Position numbers and translations under genes: made by a program. From Amycolatopsis jejuensis (GTDB lineage: Bacteria; Actinomycetota; Actinomycetes; Mycobacteriales; Pseudonocardiaceae), in NCBI RefSeq assembly GCF_000717335.1, contig NZ_JNYZ01000015.1, positions 127,412 to 191,411 of the forward strand: a stretch of 64,000 bases of DNA, in the 5' to 3' direction. Position 1 is the first letter of the stretch, and each line of letters starts with the position of its first letter. Below, in pieces: positions 35,072 to 43,667 of the stretch. The notes beneath the pieces were generated by a model, which was not told the origin of the DNA, made no database searches, and saw only the letters and a list, made by a program, of their open reading frames with translations.

Positions 35072-37496
35072 GCCTGAACCGCGCACCTCGGTGGGGCAAA
35101 GCATCCGCCGCAAGGAAGACGACCGGCTGATCCGCGGCGAAGGCGTCTTCGTCGATGACGTGAAGCGCCACGGAATGGGATACGTGCATTTCGTCCGCTC
35201 CCCCTACGCGCACGCCCGGATCGTGTCTGTCGACGTGGCGAAGGCGGCGGCGCTGAAAGGGGTGTACGGCACGCTGACCGGGGAAGAGGTCGCCACGCTG
35301 TCCAACCCGTTCGCGCAGAGCGCACCCGGCGCCGCCAACACGATCACCGACTACTGCCTCGCCGTCGGGAAAGTCCGCTGGGCAGGCGAACCGGTGGCCG
35401 CGGTCGTGGCCGCGACCCGGGAACTCGCCCGCGATGCCGCCGATCTCGTCGAGGTCGAGTACGAGAGTCTCGAGCCGGTACTCGACGCCCGCCGTGCCGT
35501 TGCCGAAACCGCCACGCTGCTGCACGAACAGGTCGGCAGCAACGTCATTTTCTCGGGTCTTTTCGACTACGGCGACATCGAGGCGGCGATTGCTGCCGCC
35601 GACCATGTCGTGCGCATTCCGGAACTGTACTTCCACCGGTTTTCCTCGACCCCGCTGGAATGTTCGGGAGCGGTCGCGGAATGGGACCGGGCCAGCGGCG
35701 AATTCACCGTCGTCTCGAACATGCACTCCCCCGGGCCGAACGCCACGTGGATGTCCATCGCCCTTGGCGTACCCACCTCCCAACTGCGCCTGGTCAGCCG
35801 CGACATCGGCGGCGGATTCGGCAACAAGGGAGCGCTGTACCCGTATCTCACCGCGGCGTGCCTGCTCGCCCGCAAGCTGCGCCGTCCGGTGAAATGGACG
35901 GAGTGGCGGACAGACCAGCACATCGGCAACGTCCACGGCTCGGACCGCTGGTTCGAGGACATCGTGGTCCCGGTCCGCCGCGACGGCACCATCCTCGGGT
36001 TCTCCGTTACCGCAATCGACGACTGCGGGGCATTCCCGCGCTACGAACCGGCCGGTGCCGTCCTGTGGAGCCAAGTGACACCGGGCTGCTACCGGTGGCG
36101 TGATATCCGTGTCAATTTCACTCAGGTCGCGACGAACAAGCCGCCCAGCGGCGCCAACCGCGGCTACTCACGCATGCAGCACCTCTGGCTGATCGAGCGC
36201 ATCATCGACATTGTCGCGCACGAATTGGGACTGGACCCGATCGAGATCCGCAAGCGGAACTACATCACCGCGGAGGAAATGCCGTACGAGACGCCGAGCG
36301 GCGGCATCTACGACTCCGGCGACTACTCCCGCTGCCTCGATCGGGTCCTGGAGCTGATCGACTATCCCGAGGCCAGGAAGCGCCGCGGCGAACACGACGG
36401 GAAGCTGATCGGTATCGGCATCGGCTCCACCCTGGATTCGGGAACGCAGAACTACGCCCAGATCCGGATGGCGAACCCGTACGCCCCCGTATCGGGGAAC
36501 AACCAGGTCGCGGTGATCAAGCTCGACCTCACGGGCGAGGTCGTGCTGAGTCTCGGCACCGCACCGCAAGGCCAGGGGCACGAAACCACCGCCGCCCAGG
36601 TCGCCGCCGACATCCTCGGCATCTCGCCGGACGACATCACCGTCCATCAGGGACACGATTCCCGGCGCAACTCGCACGCCGGCTGGTCGGCCACCGTGGC
36701 CAGCCAATTTGCGGTGACCGGCCTCGGGGCCACGAAAGGTGCGGCAGAGCGGCTTTCCCTCGAGATCCGCCAGCTCGCCGCCGCGGTGCTCGAAGCGGAT
36801 CTCGACGACATCGTGCTCGAAAACGGGAATGCCGGGGTCAAGGGAGTACCGGACCGGCAACGCAGCTTCGGCGAACTCTCCGCACTCGTCAACAGTGACA
36901 CGGTCGCTTACCCGAGCGATCTCGACGTGACGTTGAACTGCCGCTATGTGTACCGGCCGCCGTTCACGATGCCCGACGCGGAACGCCGATTCGGCAATAT
37001 CGCCTTGACGTACGCGACGCAGATCCATGCTTGCGTCGTCGAAATCGACCGCGAGACGGGCGAGCTTTCCATCGAACGCTACGCGGTTGTCGACGACTGC
37101 GGGGTCCGCATCAACCCCCGGATCGTGGAGGGCCAAGTGCACGGCGCACTCGCGCACGGCCTCGGCGGTTCGCTCACCGAGTCCTACGAATTCGACGAGG
37201 ACGGCCAGCCGCTGAACGCGAACTTCTTCGACTACCACGTGCCGACCGCGCTGGACATGCCGGATTTGCGCACGGATGCCATCGAATCACCGTCCCCGGT
37301 GGCCCCGCTCGACGCGAAAGGCATGGGCGAAGGCGGCGGCGGCGCGTTCCATGCGATTTCGGCAGCGGTCGAGGATGCCTTGCGCGCGGCAGGGATCGAG
37401 CGCCACGTCGGGCACAGTCACCACAACACCGAACGCCTCTGGCGCCTCATCCATGACCCGGAGTCCGGCGCCCGGGCCGAAGTGGAGACCCGATGA
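35064..37496 (+). CDS. Molybdenum hydroxylase, molybdopterin (large) subunit
   Basis: 810 aa from ATG 35064 (GGGAG six bases upstream; ATG 35058 also possible). Molybdopterin-binding motifs 'GGGFGNKGALYPY', 'QGQGHETTAAQVAADI' and the catalytic Glu in 'KGMGEGGGGAFH' near the C-terminus are present. The CO-dehydrogenase signature loop (AYRCSFR) is replaced by 'PSGANRGYSR', so it is not a CO dehydrogenase but an aromatic/N-heterocycle or aldehyde hydroxylase that adds water-derived oxygen. Overlaps the small subunit by 8 bp and the SRPBCC gene by 4 bp. Confidence 0.93.
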   Translation: MPEPEPRTSVGQSIRRKEDDRLIRGEGVFVDDVKRHGMGYVHFVRSPYAHARIVSVDVAKAAALKGVYGTLTGEEVATLSNPFAQSAPGAANTITDYCLAVGKVRWAGEPVAAVVAATRELARDAADLVEVEYESLEPVLDARRAVAETATLLHEQVGSNVIFSGLFDYGDIEAAIAAADHVVRIPELYFHRFSSTPLECSGAVAEWDRASGEFTVVSNMHSPGPNATWMSIALGVPTSQLRLVSRDIGGGFGNKGALYPYLTAACLLARKLRRPVKWTEWRTDQHIGNVHGSDRWFEDIVVPVRRDGTILGFSVTAIDDCGAFPRYEPAGAVLWSQVTPGCYRWRDIRVNFTQVATNKPPSGANRGYSRMQHLWLIERIIDIVAHELGLDPIEIRKRNYITAEEMPYETPSGGIYDSGDYSRCLDRVLELIDYPEARKRRGEHDGKLIGIGIGSTLDSGTQNYAQIRMANPYAPVSGNNQVAVIKLDLTGEVVLSLGTAPQGQGHETTAAQVAADILGISPDDITVHQGHDSRRNSHAGWSATVASQFAVTGLGATKGAAERLSLEIRQLAAAVLEADLDDIVLENGNAGVKGVPDRQRSFGELSALVNSDTVAYPSDLDVTLNCRYVYRPPFTMPDAERRFGNIALTYATQIHACVVEIDRETGELSIERYAVVDDCGVRINPRIVEGQVHGALAHGLGGSLTESYEFDEDGQPLNANFFDYHVPTALDMPDLRTDAIESPSPVAPLDAKGMGEGGGGAFHAISAAVEDALRAAGIERHVGHSHHNTERLWRLIHDPESGARAEVETR

Positions 37497-37942
37497 ACAT
37501 CACCGGTACCCGAGAGTTCGCCGCTCCCCCGGACGCGCTCTGGCGGGCCCTGACTGATCCGCAGTCCGTGGCCGGAATCCTGCCGGCGGCCCATGATTTC
37601 CAGGTCGAGGACGACGGCCGCTGGCGCGTGCAGGTCGTCGTCCCGCTCGGGCTGGGCACCCTGCCGCTCGCCCTCACCATCACGCCGGAAGTGCTCGCGC
37701 CGTACCGCGAAGTCCGCTACACCGCACGCGGACGCGGGACCGGCGTACTGATCGAGGTGACGGCCGAGCTGCGGATTGCTTCCGCCGCAACGGGTTCGCA
37801 CCTCAGCTGGGAAGCGTCCGCCCTGCTGCGCGGCGCGGTCGCGAGTATCGGCAGGCACGTCCTGGACCCGATGGTCGAGTACCAGATCTCCGGGTTCCTC
37901 GAGACACTCGACGGGCACCCGCGGGCAACTGCCGCGGGATGA
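37493..37942 (+). CDS. SRPBCC (CoxG-like) protein
   Basis: 149 aa with the START/SRPBCC fold: 'REFAAPPDALWRALTDPQSV' at the N-terminus and a C-terminal long helix ('VEYQISGFLETLDG'). CoxG-like proteins accompany molybdenum hydroxylases and tether or help mature them; no C-terminal membrane anchor is visible here. ATGA overlap with the large subunit. No other maturation genes (CoxD, MocA, XdhC-like) are in the window. Confidence 0.85.
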   Translation: MNITGTREFAAPPDALWRALTDPQSVAGILPAAHDFQVEDDGRWRVQVVVPLGLGTLPLALTITPEVLAPYREVRYTARGRGTGVLIEVTAELRIASAATGSHLSWEASALLRGAVASIGRHVLDPMVEYQISGFLETLDGHPRATAAG

Positions 37943-38001
37943 GCCGCAAGATTTATCAATTACTCGGTCATCTCCACTAGTCATGTCCATTGAGTGCCAT
38001 T

Positions 38002-38013
38002 TTTTGATCAAAA
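38002..38013. promoter_or_regulatory. TTTTGATCAAAA operator of the Ldh2-RibBA operon
   Basis: 12-bp perfect palindrome. A weaker half-copy ATTTATCAAT (37951) lies about 52 bp upstream, the same spacing as in other promoters of the set. Confidence 0.75.
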
Positions 38014-38191
38014 TTACTGGCCTTGGCGCCACGAACGGGCTACCCTGAAAGTAGCGGCACACTTCACCGGCGAACGGATGCCGCCCGGTGGAATCCCCGG
38101 GATCGCCCGGCGCAGTCCAGCCCGGGGCGCACCACCGGTCCCGCCGGGCAAGCCGGTCACCGAACGGTTCACCACGAGTGGGGAGACAGAC

Positions 38192-38296
38192 ATGCAGCAC
38201 ACCCGCCATCCGGACGGCTGCGGACGACGCCGGTTCGCTGCTCGGCCAGGGCAGCGGCGAAGCGCCGGCCCCGCTTCCCCGGCCCGAGGGTCGTGA
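38192..38296 (+). CDS. Possible 34-residue leader peptide
   Basis: ATG 38192 has the best ribosome site in this leader (GGGGAGACAGAC) and opens a short frame MQHTRHPDGCGRRRF..., ending 16 bp before the dehydrogenase ATG. The composition is arginine-rich and it may be chance. It could be an upstream peptide, or mark an alternative start if there is a frameshift. Confidence 0.2.
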   Translation: MQHTRHPDGCGRRRFAARPGQRRSAGPASPARGS

Positions 38297-38312
38297 AGCC
38301 GTGCAGTCCGGA

Positions 38313-39470
38313 ATGACCGTCGGGGCCGACCGGGTGCTGGTCTCCCCGGCTTGGCTCCGCAGGGCGGCCACGAGCATCCTCACCGGAGCGGGCGTGCCCT
38401 CCTCCGCCGCCGCGACAGTCGCCGAAGCACTGGTCGATGCCGACATGCGAGGGATCTCGTCCCACGGGGTCATGCTCCTGCCGATGTACGTCGAACGGAT
38501 CTTGGCCGGCTCGGTCTCGCGCGCCACCGAGGCCCGGGTGGCCACCGATTTCGGGGCCATCGCGGTGCTCGACGCGGAGCATGCCCTCGGCGTTCTCACC
38601 GCCGACCAGGCGATGACCATCGCCCTCGGCAAAGCCCGAACCCACGGCATCGGCCTCGTGACGGTCCGGCACGCATTCCACTTCGGCGCGGCCTTCCGCT
38701 ACGTGCAGCAAGCGGCGCGCAGCGGCTGCATCGGCGTCGCCGCGTGCAACACCAGGCCGATGATGCCGGCCCCGGGCGGGGCGAAAGCAGTGGTGGGCAA
38801 CAACCCACTCGCGATCGGCGCGCCGCTCGGCGGCGAGGACGCCGTCATCCTCGACATGGCTCTTTCCGAGGGCGCGCTCGGCAAGATCCGGCTGGCGGCC
38901 GACGAGGGCCGGGCCATCCCGGAGAATTGGGCCACCGACGGGTCCGGCATCCCGACGACCGATCCCGCGGCCGCCATTCGTGGCTTGCTGCTCCCGATCG
39001 CCGGGCCGAAGGGCTACGGGCTGGCGCTGATGCTCGACGTCCTCAGCGGTGTCCTCTCCGACGGCAGTTACGGGTCCGCGGTGCGCGGGCTCTACACCGA
39101 TCCCGCGATCGCCAACGACTGCGCGCACGTCTTCCTGGCGATCGATCCCCGGGTGTTCGGCGACCGCTCGTTCGCGTCCCGGGTCGCCGCGCTCACCACC
39201 GAGGTGACGAGTTCTCCGGTCGCCCCGGACGCCACCCGGGTGCTGCACCCCGGGCAGCTGGAGGCCGAACGCCACCGGCACGCCCAGCGGCACGGCATTG
39301 CAGTTCCTGCCGCCGTGCTCGAAAAGCTCGCCGAAACAGCCGCGAAGCTGGGGGTGACCCGGGCGCCGAAGACCTCGCTGCGGAACGGGAACGGCGTACC
39401 CGCCACTCGCGATCCCGTTGCGCGCAACGATCCTCGCCACCGCAGCCCGTCCGAACGGCGCCGGGCATGA
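38313..39470 (+). CDS. Ldh2-family (malate/L-lactate-type) oxidoreductase
   Basis: 385 aa from ATG 38313 (no strong ribosome site; GTG 38301 is an alternative). It has the family hallmarks 'ADMRGISSHGVMLLPMYVE' with the catalytic His, 'VRHAFHFGAAFRYVQQA', 'VVGNNPLAIGAP' and 'GPKGYGLALMLDVLSG'. Ldh2 enzymes are NAD(P)-dependent 2-hydroxyacid or imine reductases. The C-terminus is extended by about 40 residues. First gene of a six-gene operon behind the 38002 operator. Confidence 0.85.
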   Translation: MTVGADRVLVSPAWLRRAATSILTGAGVPSSAAATVAEALVDADMRGISSHGVMLLPMYVERILAGSVSRATEARVATDFGAIAVLDAEHALGVLTADQAMTIALGKARTHGIGLVTVRHAFHFGAAFRYVQQAARSGCIGVAACNTRPMMPAPGGAKAVVGNNPLAIGAPLGGEDAVILDMALSEGALGKIRLAADEGRAIPENWATDGSGIPTTDPAAAIRGLLLPIAGPKGYGLALMLDVLSGVLSDGSYGSAVRGLYTDPAIANDCAHVFLAIDPRVFGDRSFASRVAALTTEVTSSPVAPDATRVLHPGQLEAERHRHAQRHGIAVPAAVLEKLAETAAKLGVTRAPKTSLRNGNGVPATRDPVARNDPRHRSPSERRRA

Positions 39471-39495
39471 AACGTCATCCGGGCCAGGAGGTGCC

Positions 39496-40011
39496 ATGAA
39501 GGACAACAGGATCGCGGCCGCGCAGCCGGAGCTGCAAAGTGCCTTCCGTGAGGTCATGGCCGCGGTTTGCACGCCGGTCTCGGTGGTCACCGCGATGGCG
39601 GCCGACCGTCCACATGGGACGACCGTGAGCGCGTTCGCGTCCCTGTCGATGGACCCGCCGATGGTGCTCGTCTCGCTGGATCGCACCTCCAACCTGCTGG
39701 ACCTGGTCCGCCAGACCGGACTCTTCGGCCTCAACGTGCTCAGCAGTGGCCAAGCCACCCTCGCCGCGAACTTCGCCCGCAAGGACGAAGGAAAATTCGA
39801 GCGCGTCGACTGGGTTGCCGAAGCAGGAGTGCCGCGGCTTCCCGGCACCTGTGGCTTCGTGGCGTGCACGGTGACCCAGCTCGTCGACGGCGGGGACCAC
39901 GTCGTCCTCCTCGGCCGCGTCCAGGTTGCCGAACCAGCCTCCGGAGCACCCTTGACCTACCGCGCCCGGGTATTCGGCACCCACTCCGCACTGGGCGAGG
40001 TGCCGGCGTGA
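39496..40011 (+). CDS. Flavin reductase family protein
   Basis: 171 aa. 'TPVSVVTAMAADRPHGTTVS' and 'FASLSMDPPMVLVSLDRTS' match the flavin-binding core of FMN/FAD:NADH reductases of two-component monooxygenases; 'NFARKDEGKFERVDW' is also typical. ATG 39496 follows CAGGAGG. Overlaps RibBA by 4 bp (GTGA). The likely oxygenase partner is the acyl-CoA-dehydrogenase-like protein at 53989, which shares the operator. Confidence 0.88.
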   Translation: MKDNRIAAAQPELQSAFREVMAAVCTPVSVVTAMAADRPHGTTVSAFASLSMDPPMVLVSLDRTSNLLDLVRQTGLFGLNVLSSGQATLAANFARKDEGKFERVDWVAEAGVPRLPGTCGFVACTVTQLVDGGDHVVLLGRVQVAEPASGAPLTYRARVFGTHSALGEVPA

Positions 40012-41231
40012 ACCGCGTCCTCCCGGCCGAGGCGGTCGGCACCGCGGTGGCTGCGCTCGCCGCGGGCCGGATGATCGTGGTCACCGATGACGCCGATCGC
40101 GAGAACGAGGGCGACCTGGTCGTCGCCGCGGAGCTCGTCACCGAAACCCAGATGGCGTTCCTGGTCCGGCACACCACCGGGATCGTCTGTGCTCCGATGT
40201 CCGCGGAGCGCGCCGACGATCTCCGGCTGCCCCCGATGGTCGCCGACAACACCGATGCGCACGGCACCGCGTTCACCGTGAGCGTCGACCTGGCCGGCAC
40301 GGGCACCGGGGTGTCCGCGCAAGCCCGCACCGCGACCGTGCGCGGCCTCGCCGATCCGGCGCTGCGCCCCGGGCAGCTTCGCCGTCCGGGCCATGTCTTT
40401 CCCTTGCGCGCACGGGACGGCGGAGTTCTCGTCCGCGCCGGGCACACCGAAGCGGCCGTCGATCTGCTGTCGCTGGCCGGGCTGTCCGGTGTGGGGGTGA
40501 TCAGCGAACTGGTCGCCGACGACGGCACGATGCGCCGCGGGGCCGGCCTTGCCGATTTCGCCGCCGAGCACGATCTGCCGGTGCTGGCCATCGCCGACCT
40601 GGTCCGGTACCGGCGGGCGACCGAACGGCTCGTCGAGCCGGTCGCGAGTGCCACCATGCCGGCCGAGACGGGCGACTTCCGGGCGGTGGCCTACCGCAAC
40701 ACCCTCGATGGAACCGAGCACCTCGCGCTCGTGCTCGGCGACGTCGCCGCGGCGGGGGCGAGCTCCCGGGGCGCGCTCGTGCGGGTGCACAGCGAATGCC
40801 TCACCGGCGACATCCTCGGTTCCCTGCGCTGTGACTGTGGGGCCCAACTGCAAGCAGCCCTCGACGAGATTGCCGCCGAGGGCTGCGGCGCGGTGGTGTA
40901 CCTGCGCGGGCACGAAGGCCGCGGGATCGGCCTCGCCCACAAGATCCGCGCCTACGCACTGCAGGACCAAGGACTGGACACGGTGGACGCCAACACCGCC
41001 CAGGGCCTGCCAGTCGACTCGCGCAGTTACGGGGTCGGCGCGCAGATCCTCGCCGACCTCGGCATCCGCCGGATCCGGCTGATCACCAACAACCCGGCCA
41101 AATACAGTGGTCTCGACGGGTACGGGCTCGAGCTCGCCGGCCGCGTCGCACTGCCGACGGTGCCGAATCCGCACAACGTCCACTACCTGCGCACGAAACG
41201 CGACCGGCTCGACCACGCACTGGGCTTCTGA
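40008..41231 (+). CDS. ribBA: RibBA: DHBP synthase / GTP cyclohydrolase II
   Basis: 407 aa from GTG 40008. N-terminal DHBP synthase (1-205): 'TDDADRENEGDLVVAAEL', 'RRPGHVFPLRARDGGVL' and 'GHTEAAVDLLSLAG'. C-terminal GTP cyclohydrolase II: zinc Cys in 'SECLTGDILGSLRCDCG', 'RGHEGRGIGLAHKI' and 'SYGVGAQILADLG'. Both active sites look intact. Makes the two precursors of riboflavin. A biosynthetic gene translationally coupled to a flavin reductase inside a catabolic operon suggests dedicated flavin supply for the flavoenzymes nearby. Confidence 0.95.
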   Translation: MNRVLPAEAVGTAVAALAAGRMIVVTDDADRENEGDLVVAAELVTETQMAFLVRHTTGIVCAPMSAERADDLRLPPMVADNTDAHGTAFTVSVDLAGTGTGVSAQARTATVRGLADPALRPGQLRRPGHVFPLRARDGGVLVRAGHTEAAVDLLSLAGLSGVGVISELVADDGTMRRGAGLADFAAEHDLPVLAIADLVRYRRATERLVEPVASATMPAETGDFRAVAYRNTLDGTEHLALVLGDVAAAGASSRGALVRVHSECLTGDILGSLRCDCGAQLQAALDEIAAEGCGAVVYLRGHEGRGIGLAHKIRAYALQDQGLDTVDANTAQGLPVDSRSYGVGAQILADLGIRRIRLITNNPAKYSGLDGYGLELAGRVALPTVPNPHNVHYLRTKRDRLDHALGF

Positions 41232-41254
41232 CCACCCATCACAAGGAATCCACG

Positions 41255-41722
41255 ATGACCGAATCGACCGACAACGTGTCCGATCCCGCTGCCTACTCCG
41301 GTGCCGCGGCGGATCTCGCCCGGTTGCCCGGTGAGGGGCCGCTGGCCCGATTCCGCGAGATCCTCGTCGCGGTGCCGGAGCTGGCGTTCGAGGACAAGAC
41401 GCTGCCCGGGCTGTCCCACAAGATGCTCTGGCGGGACGACGACACCGGCGGCTCGATCGCGATCGTCCGCTTCCTCGCCGGGTCCGGCATCCCGGACCAG
41501 CATGCCCACGCGTCCAACCAGTTCATGTACTGCCTGCAGGGTCGGTACCGCTACACCTCGACCGGGCTCACGCTCACCCCCGGCAGCTTCTACTGGAACC
41601 CGAAGGGATGCCTGCACGGCCCGACCTACGCCGACGAGGACTCCCTGCTGCTGGAAATCTACGACGGCCCGCACTACCCCACGCAACCGTCGTGGTACTC
41701 CGACCCCGAGGATGCCCGCTGA
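41255..41722 (+). CDS. Cupin protein, 2,4'-dihydroxyacetophenone dioxygenase-like
   Basis: 155 aa. ChrR-type cupin with 'GSGIPDQHAHASNQFMYCL' (motif 1) and 'GSFYWNPKGCLHGPTYA' (motif 2), plus the tail 'LLEIYDGPHYPTQPSWY' that I associate with DAD-family proteins, iron enzymes that cleave a C-C bond beside a carbonyl. The three-His set looks present. Ends with ATG overlap into the RidA-family gene. Confidence 0.8.
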   Translation: MTESTDNVSDPAAYSGAAADLARLPGEGPLARFREILVAVPELAFEDKTLPGLSHKMLWRDDDTGGSIAIVRFLAGSGIPDQHAHASNQFMYCLQGRYRYTSTGLTLTPGSFYWNPKGCLHGPTYADEDSLLLEIYDGPHYPTQPSWYSDPEDAR

Positions 41723-42117
41723 TGCCCAAACACGAAGTGATCTCGCCGGACCTCGCCGCCCCCAACGGACATTTCTCCCAGGCGACCCGCACCACCGCCG
41801 AAGGAACCCTCGTCTTCATTTCCGGGATGACAGCCCGCCGGGCGGACGGCACCGTGGCCGGCATCGGCGACATCGCCGGGCAAACCCGCCAGGTCTGCCG
41901 GAACCTCGAGGCGGCGGTGCAGGCCGCGGGCGGCACGCTCGACGACATCGTCCGCCTCGACGTGTACGTCACCGACATCCGCCACTTCGACGAGATCCAC
42001 GCGGTCCGGCGCGAGTTCTTCACCGGGGTCGCCCCGGCCTCGACCATGGTGGAGGTCTCCAAGTTCGTCCGGCCGGAGTACCTCATCGAGATCAACGCGA
42101 TCGCGGTGGTCCGGTGA
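41722..42117 (+). CDS. RidA (YjgF/YER057c/UK114) family protein
   Basis: 131 aa trimeric RidA fold: 'HFSQATRTTAEGTLVFISG', 'QTRQVCRNLEAAVQAAGGTL', 'VYVTDIRHFDEIHAV'. In the C-terminal motif the residue matching catalytic Arg105 of E. coli RidA is Lys ('VEVSKFVRPEYLIEINAIA'), so classical imine deaminase activity is doubtful. Some family members, such as 2-aminomuconate deaminase, act after ring cleavage of aminophenols. GTGA overlap with the FAH gene. Confidence 0.85.
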   Translation: MPKHEVISPDLAAPNGHFSQATRTTAEGTLVFISGMTARRADGTVAGIGDIAGQTRQVCRNLEAAVQAAGGTLDDIVRLDVYVTDIRHFDEIHAVRREFFTGVAPASTMVEVSKFVRPEYLIEINAIAVVR

Positions 42118-43001
42118 AGCTCGCAAGCGTGTGGCACGAAGGACGACGGCGAGCCGCCGTCGTCCTCGACGGTTCGCTGGCGCTCGTCCCCGAGGACCTC
42201 GGGCAGCTGGAGGACATCGTCCGGTCGTCCACTGTGGACGAGGTCCGGCGGGCCCTGCCCGGGTACCCGCGCATCCCGCTCGACCCGAGCTCACTCGACG
42301 CCCCGCTCCGCCGGTTCCGCCGGGACGTCCTCTGCGTCGGCTGGAACTACTGGGATCACTTCGAGGAATCCAAGGGCAGACGCGAGGGCCAGGAGCCCCC
42401 GGCCCGGCCGGACCACCCGACGTTCTTCACCAAGGGCCCGGACACCGTGCTGCCGCCCGCCGCGGCCATCCCGTACGACCCGGTCCTGTCCCGCAAGTGG
42501 GACTACGAGGCCGAACTCGCGATCGTGTTCGGCCGGACCGGGCGGAACATCCCGGAGGAAAAGGCGTGGGACCACGTCTTCGGCGTCTGCGTCGCCAACG
42601 ACGTGTCCCTGCGCGACCTTCAGCGCGCGCACGGCGGGCAGTGGTTCAAAGGCAAATCCGTCGACGGGACCTTGCCGCTCGGCCCGTGGATCACCACCCT
42701 CGACGAACTTCCCGACAAGACGGACCTGCACATCGAATGCGTCCTGAACGGCACGGTCATGCAGTCCGCCTCGACCCGGTCCATGGCCTTCCCGATCGAG
42801 CGGCTGATCGCCGAACTCAGCCGCGGGATGACCGTCCGGGCAGGCGACCTGCTGCTCACCGGAACCCCGAGCGGCGTCGGCAACGCCCGTGACCCCCAGG
42901 TCTTCCTCCGCGACGGCGACGTGCTGACCACCCGGATTTCCGGACTGGGCAGCCTGGTCAACGAAATCCGGGCCGTCGAACGGCCCGGCGCGGCCACCTG
43001 A
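42114..43001 (+). CDS. Fumarylacetoacetate hydrolase (FAH) family protein
   Basis: 295 aa with a small N-terminal domain (1-70) and the FAH domain: 'VGWNYWDHFEESKG', 'TFFTKGPDTVLPP', metal-binding acidic set 'WDYEAELAIVFGR' and 'ANDVSLRDLQ', 'KSVDGTLPLGPW' and the end 'LLLTGTPSGVG'. FAH-family enzymes hydrolyse or decarboxylate ring-cleavage products (acylpyruvates, oxalocrotonate types). It is the natural follow-up to the extradiol dioxygenase-like protein. Last gene of the operon, followed by a strong hairpin. Confidence 0.9.
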   Translation: MKLASVWHEGRRRAAVVLDGSLALVPEDLGQLEDIVRSSTVDEVRRALPGYPRIPLDPSSLDAPLRRFRRDVLCVGWNYWDHFEESKGRREGQEPPARPDHPTFFTKGPDTVLPPAAAIPYDPVLSRKWDYEAELAIVFGRTGRNIPEEKAWDHVFGVCVANDVSLRDLQRAHGGQWFKGKSVDGTLPLGPWITTLDELPDKTDLHIECVLNGTVMQSASTRSMAFPIERLIAELSRGMTVRAGDLLLTGTPSGVGNARDPQVFLRDGDVLTTRISGLGSLVNEIRAVERPGAAT

Positions 43002-43008
43002 GCCGGTG

Positions 43009-43039
43009 CAGGGTGCGGTCCGGACAGGACCGCACCCTG
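43009..43039 (+). terminator. Hairpin terminator after the FAH operon
   Basis: 13-bp perfect stem CAGGGTGCGGTCC / GGACCGCACCCTG with 5-base loop, 8 bp after the FAH stop. Confidence 0.8.
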
Positions 43040-43051
43040 GCCTGCCGCCGC

Positions 43052-43180
43052 TCAGCTCCCGATGCTCCCGATTCCCTCGATGAGCACGACCTGGCTCCGC
43101 GCGGTCCGGTCCCGGATTTCGCGGAACGGCCGGTACTCCTCGGAATCGTGCCACCGCTTCGCCTCCTCGAGCGTCGCGGT
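43052..43180 (-). pseudogene. C-terminal fragment of a DUF1330 gene
   Basis: Reads 'EEAKRWHDSEEYRPFREIRD' and 'RTARSQVVLIEGIG', close to the end of the intact DUF1330 protein at 45096 ('EDAKRWHADEDYQPL'). The first half is missing. It is next to an amine-oxidase fragment, mirroring the DUF1330 and amine oxidase genes further right. Confidence 0.75.
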
Positions 43181-43194
43181 TCGCCACTTTCAGC

Positions 43195-43595
43195 CCGGCT
43201 GCCGGGCAACCCCCACGGCTCGGCCTCGTCGTCGACGTGCGAGCAGAGCTGGGCGGCACGGTGCCCGGTGACCTGCGCACCCTCATCGAGGCCGGGCCGG
43301 AGGTGCTCGGCTCGTTGCACGTGGCGGATTGGACGGCGGACCCATGGGCGCGGGGTGCGGTGAGCGTCGCCCCGGTCGGGGCGTACTTCCAGCACACGGA
43401 TCTCGCCGCGCCGACGACACCCTGCTCTGGGCGGGCGAAGCATGTTCGGCCGACGGCAACGCCGAAACGGTCCACGTCACTCAGAGAAGGACGGCGGGCA
43501 GCGATCGAAGCGCTCCATCTGCTCCGCCCGCTTACCGCCCGGTGATCCGGACAGCCGGATCGACTGGTCGTATTTCACCAGCCCGATCTGATCTG
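43195..43595 (+). pseudogene. C-terminal fragment of a flavin amine oxidase
   Basis: 'DWTADPWARGAVSVAPVGAY' and 'HTDLAAP' in one frame, 'LLWAGEACSADGNAETVH' in the next, 'RRAAIEALHLLRPL' in a third and finally 'SRIDWSYFTSP'. Each block matches the last 90 residues of the intact oxidase at 51287, so this is a decayed paralogue missing its N-terminal three quarters. Confidence 0.8.
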
Positions 43596-43667
43596 CCGTG
43601 CCGGAATGCCGCTGCCCGGCGTTCCGGCTCGCCTGCTGTTCGCGGGCGAACTCCGCTTGCGCCGGGG

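Noticed and set aside
35064..37496. CO dehydrogenase
   Set aside because: The AYRCSFR active-site loop is missing.
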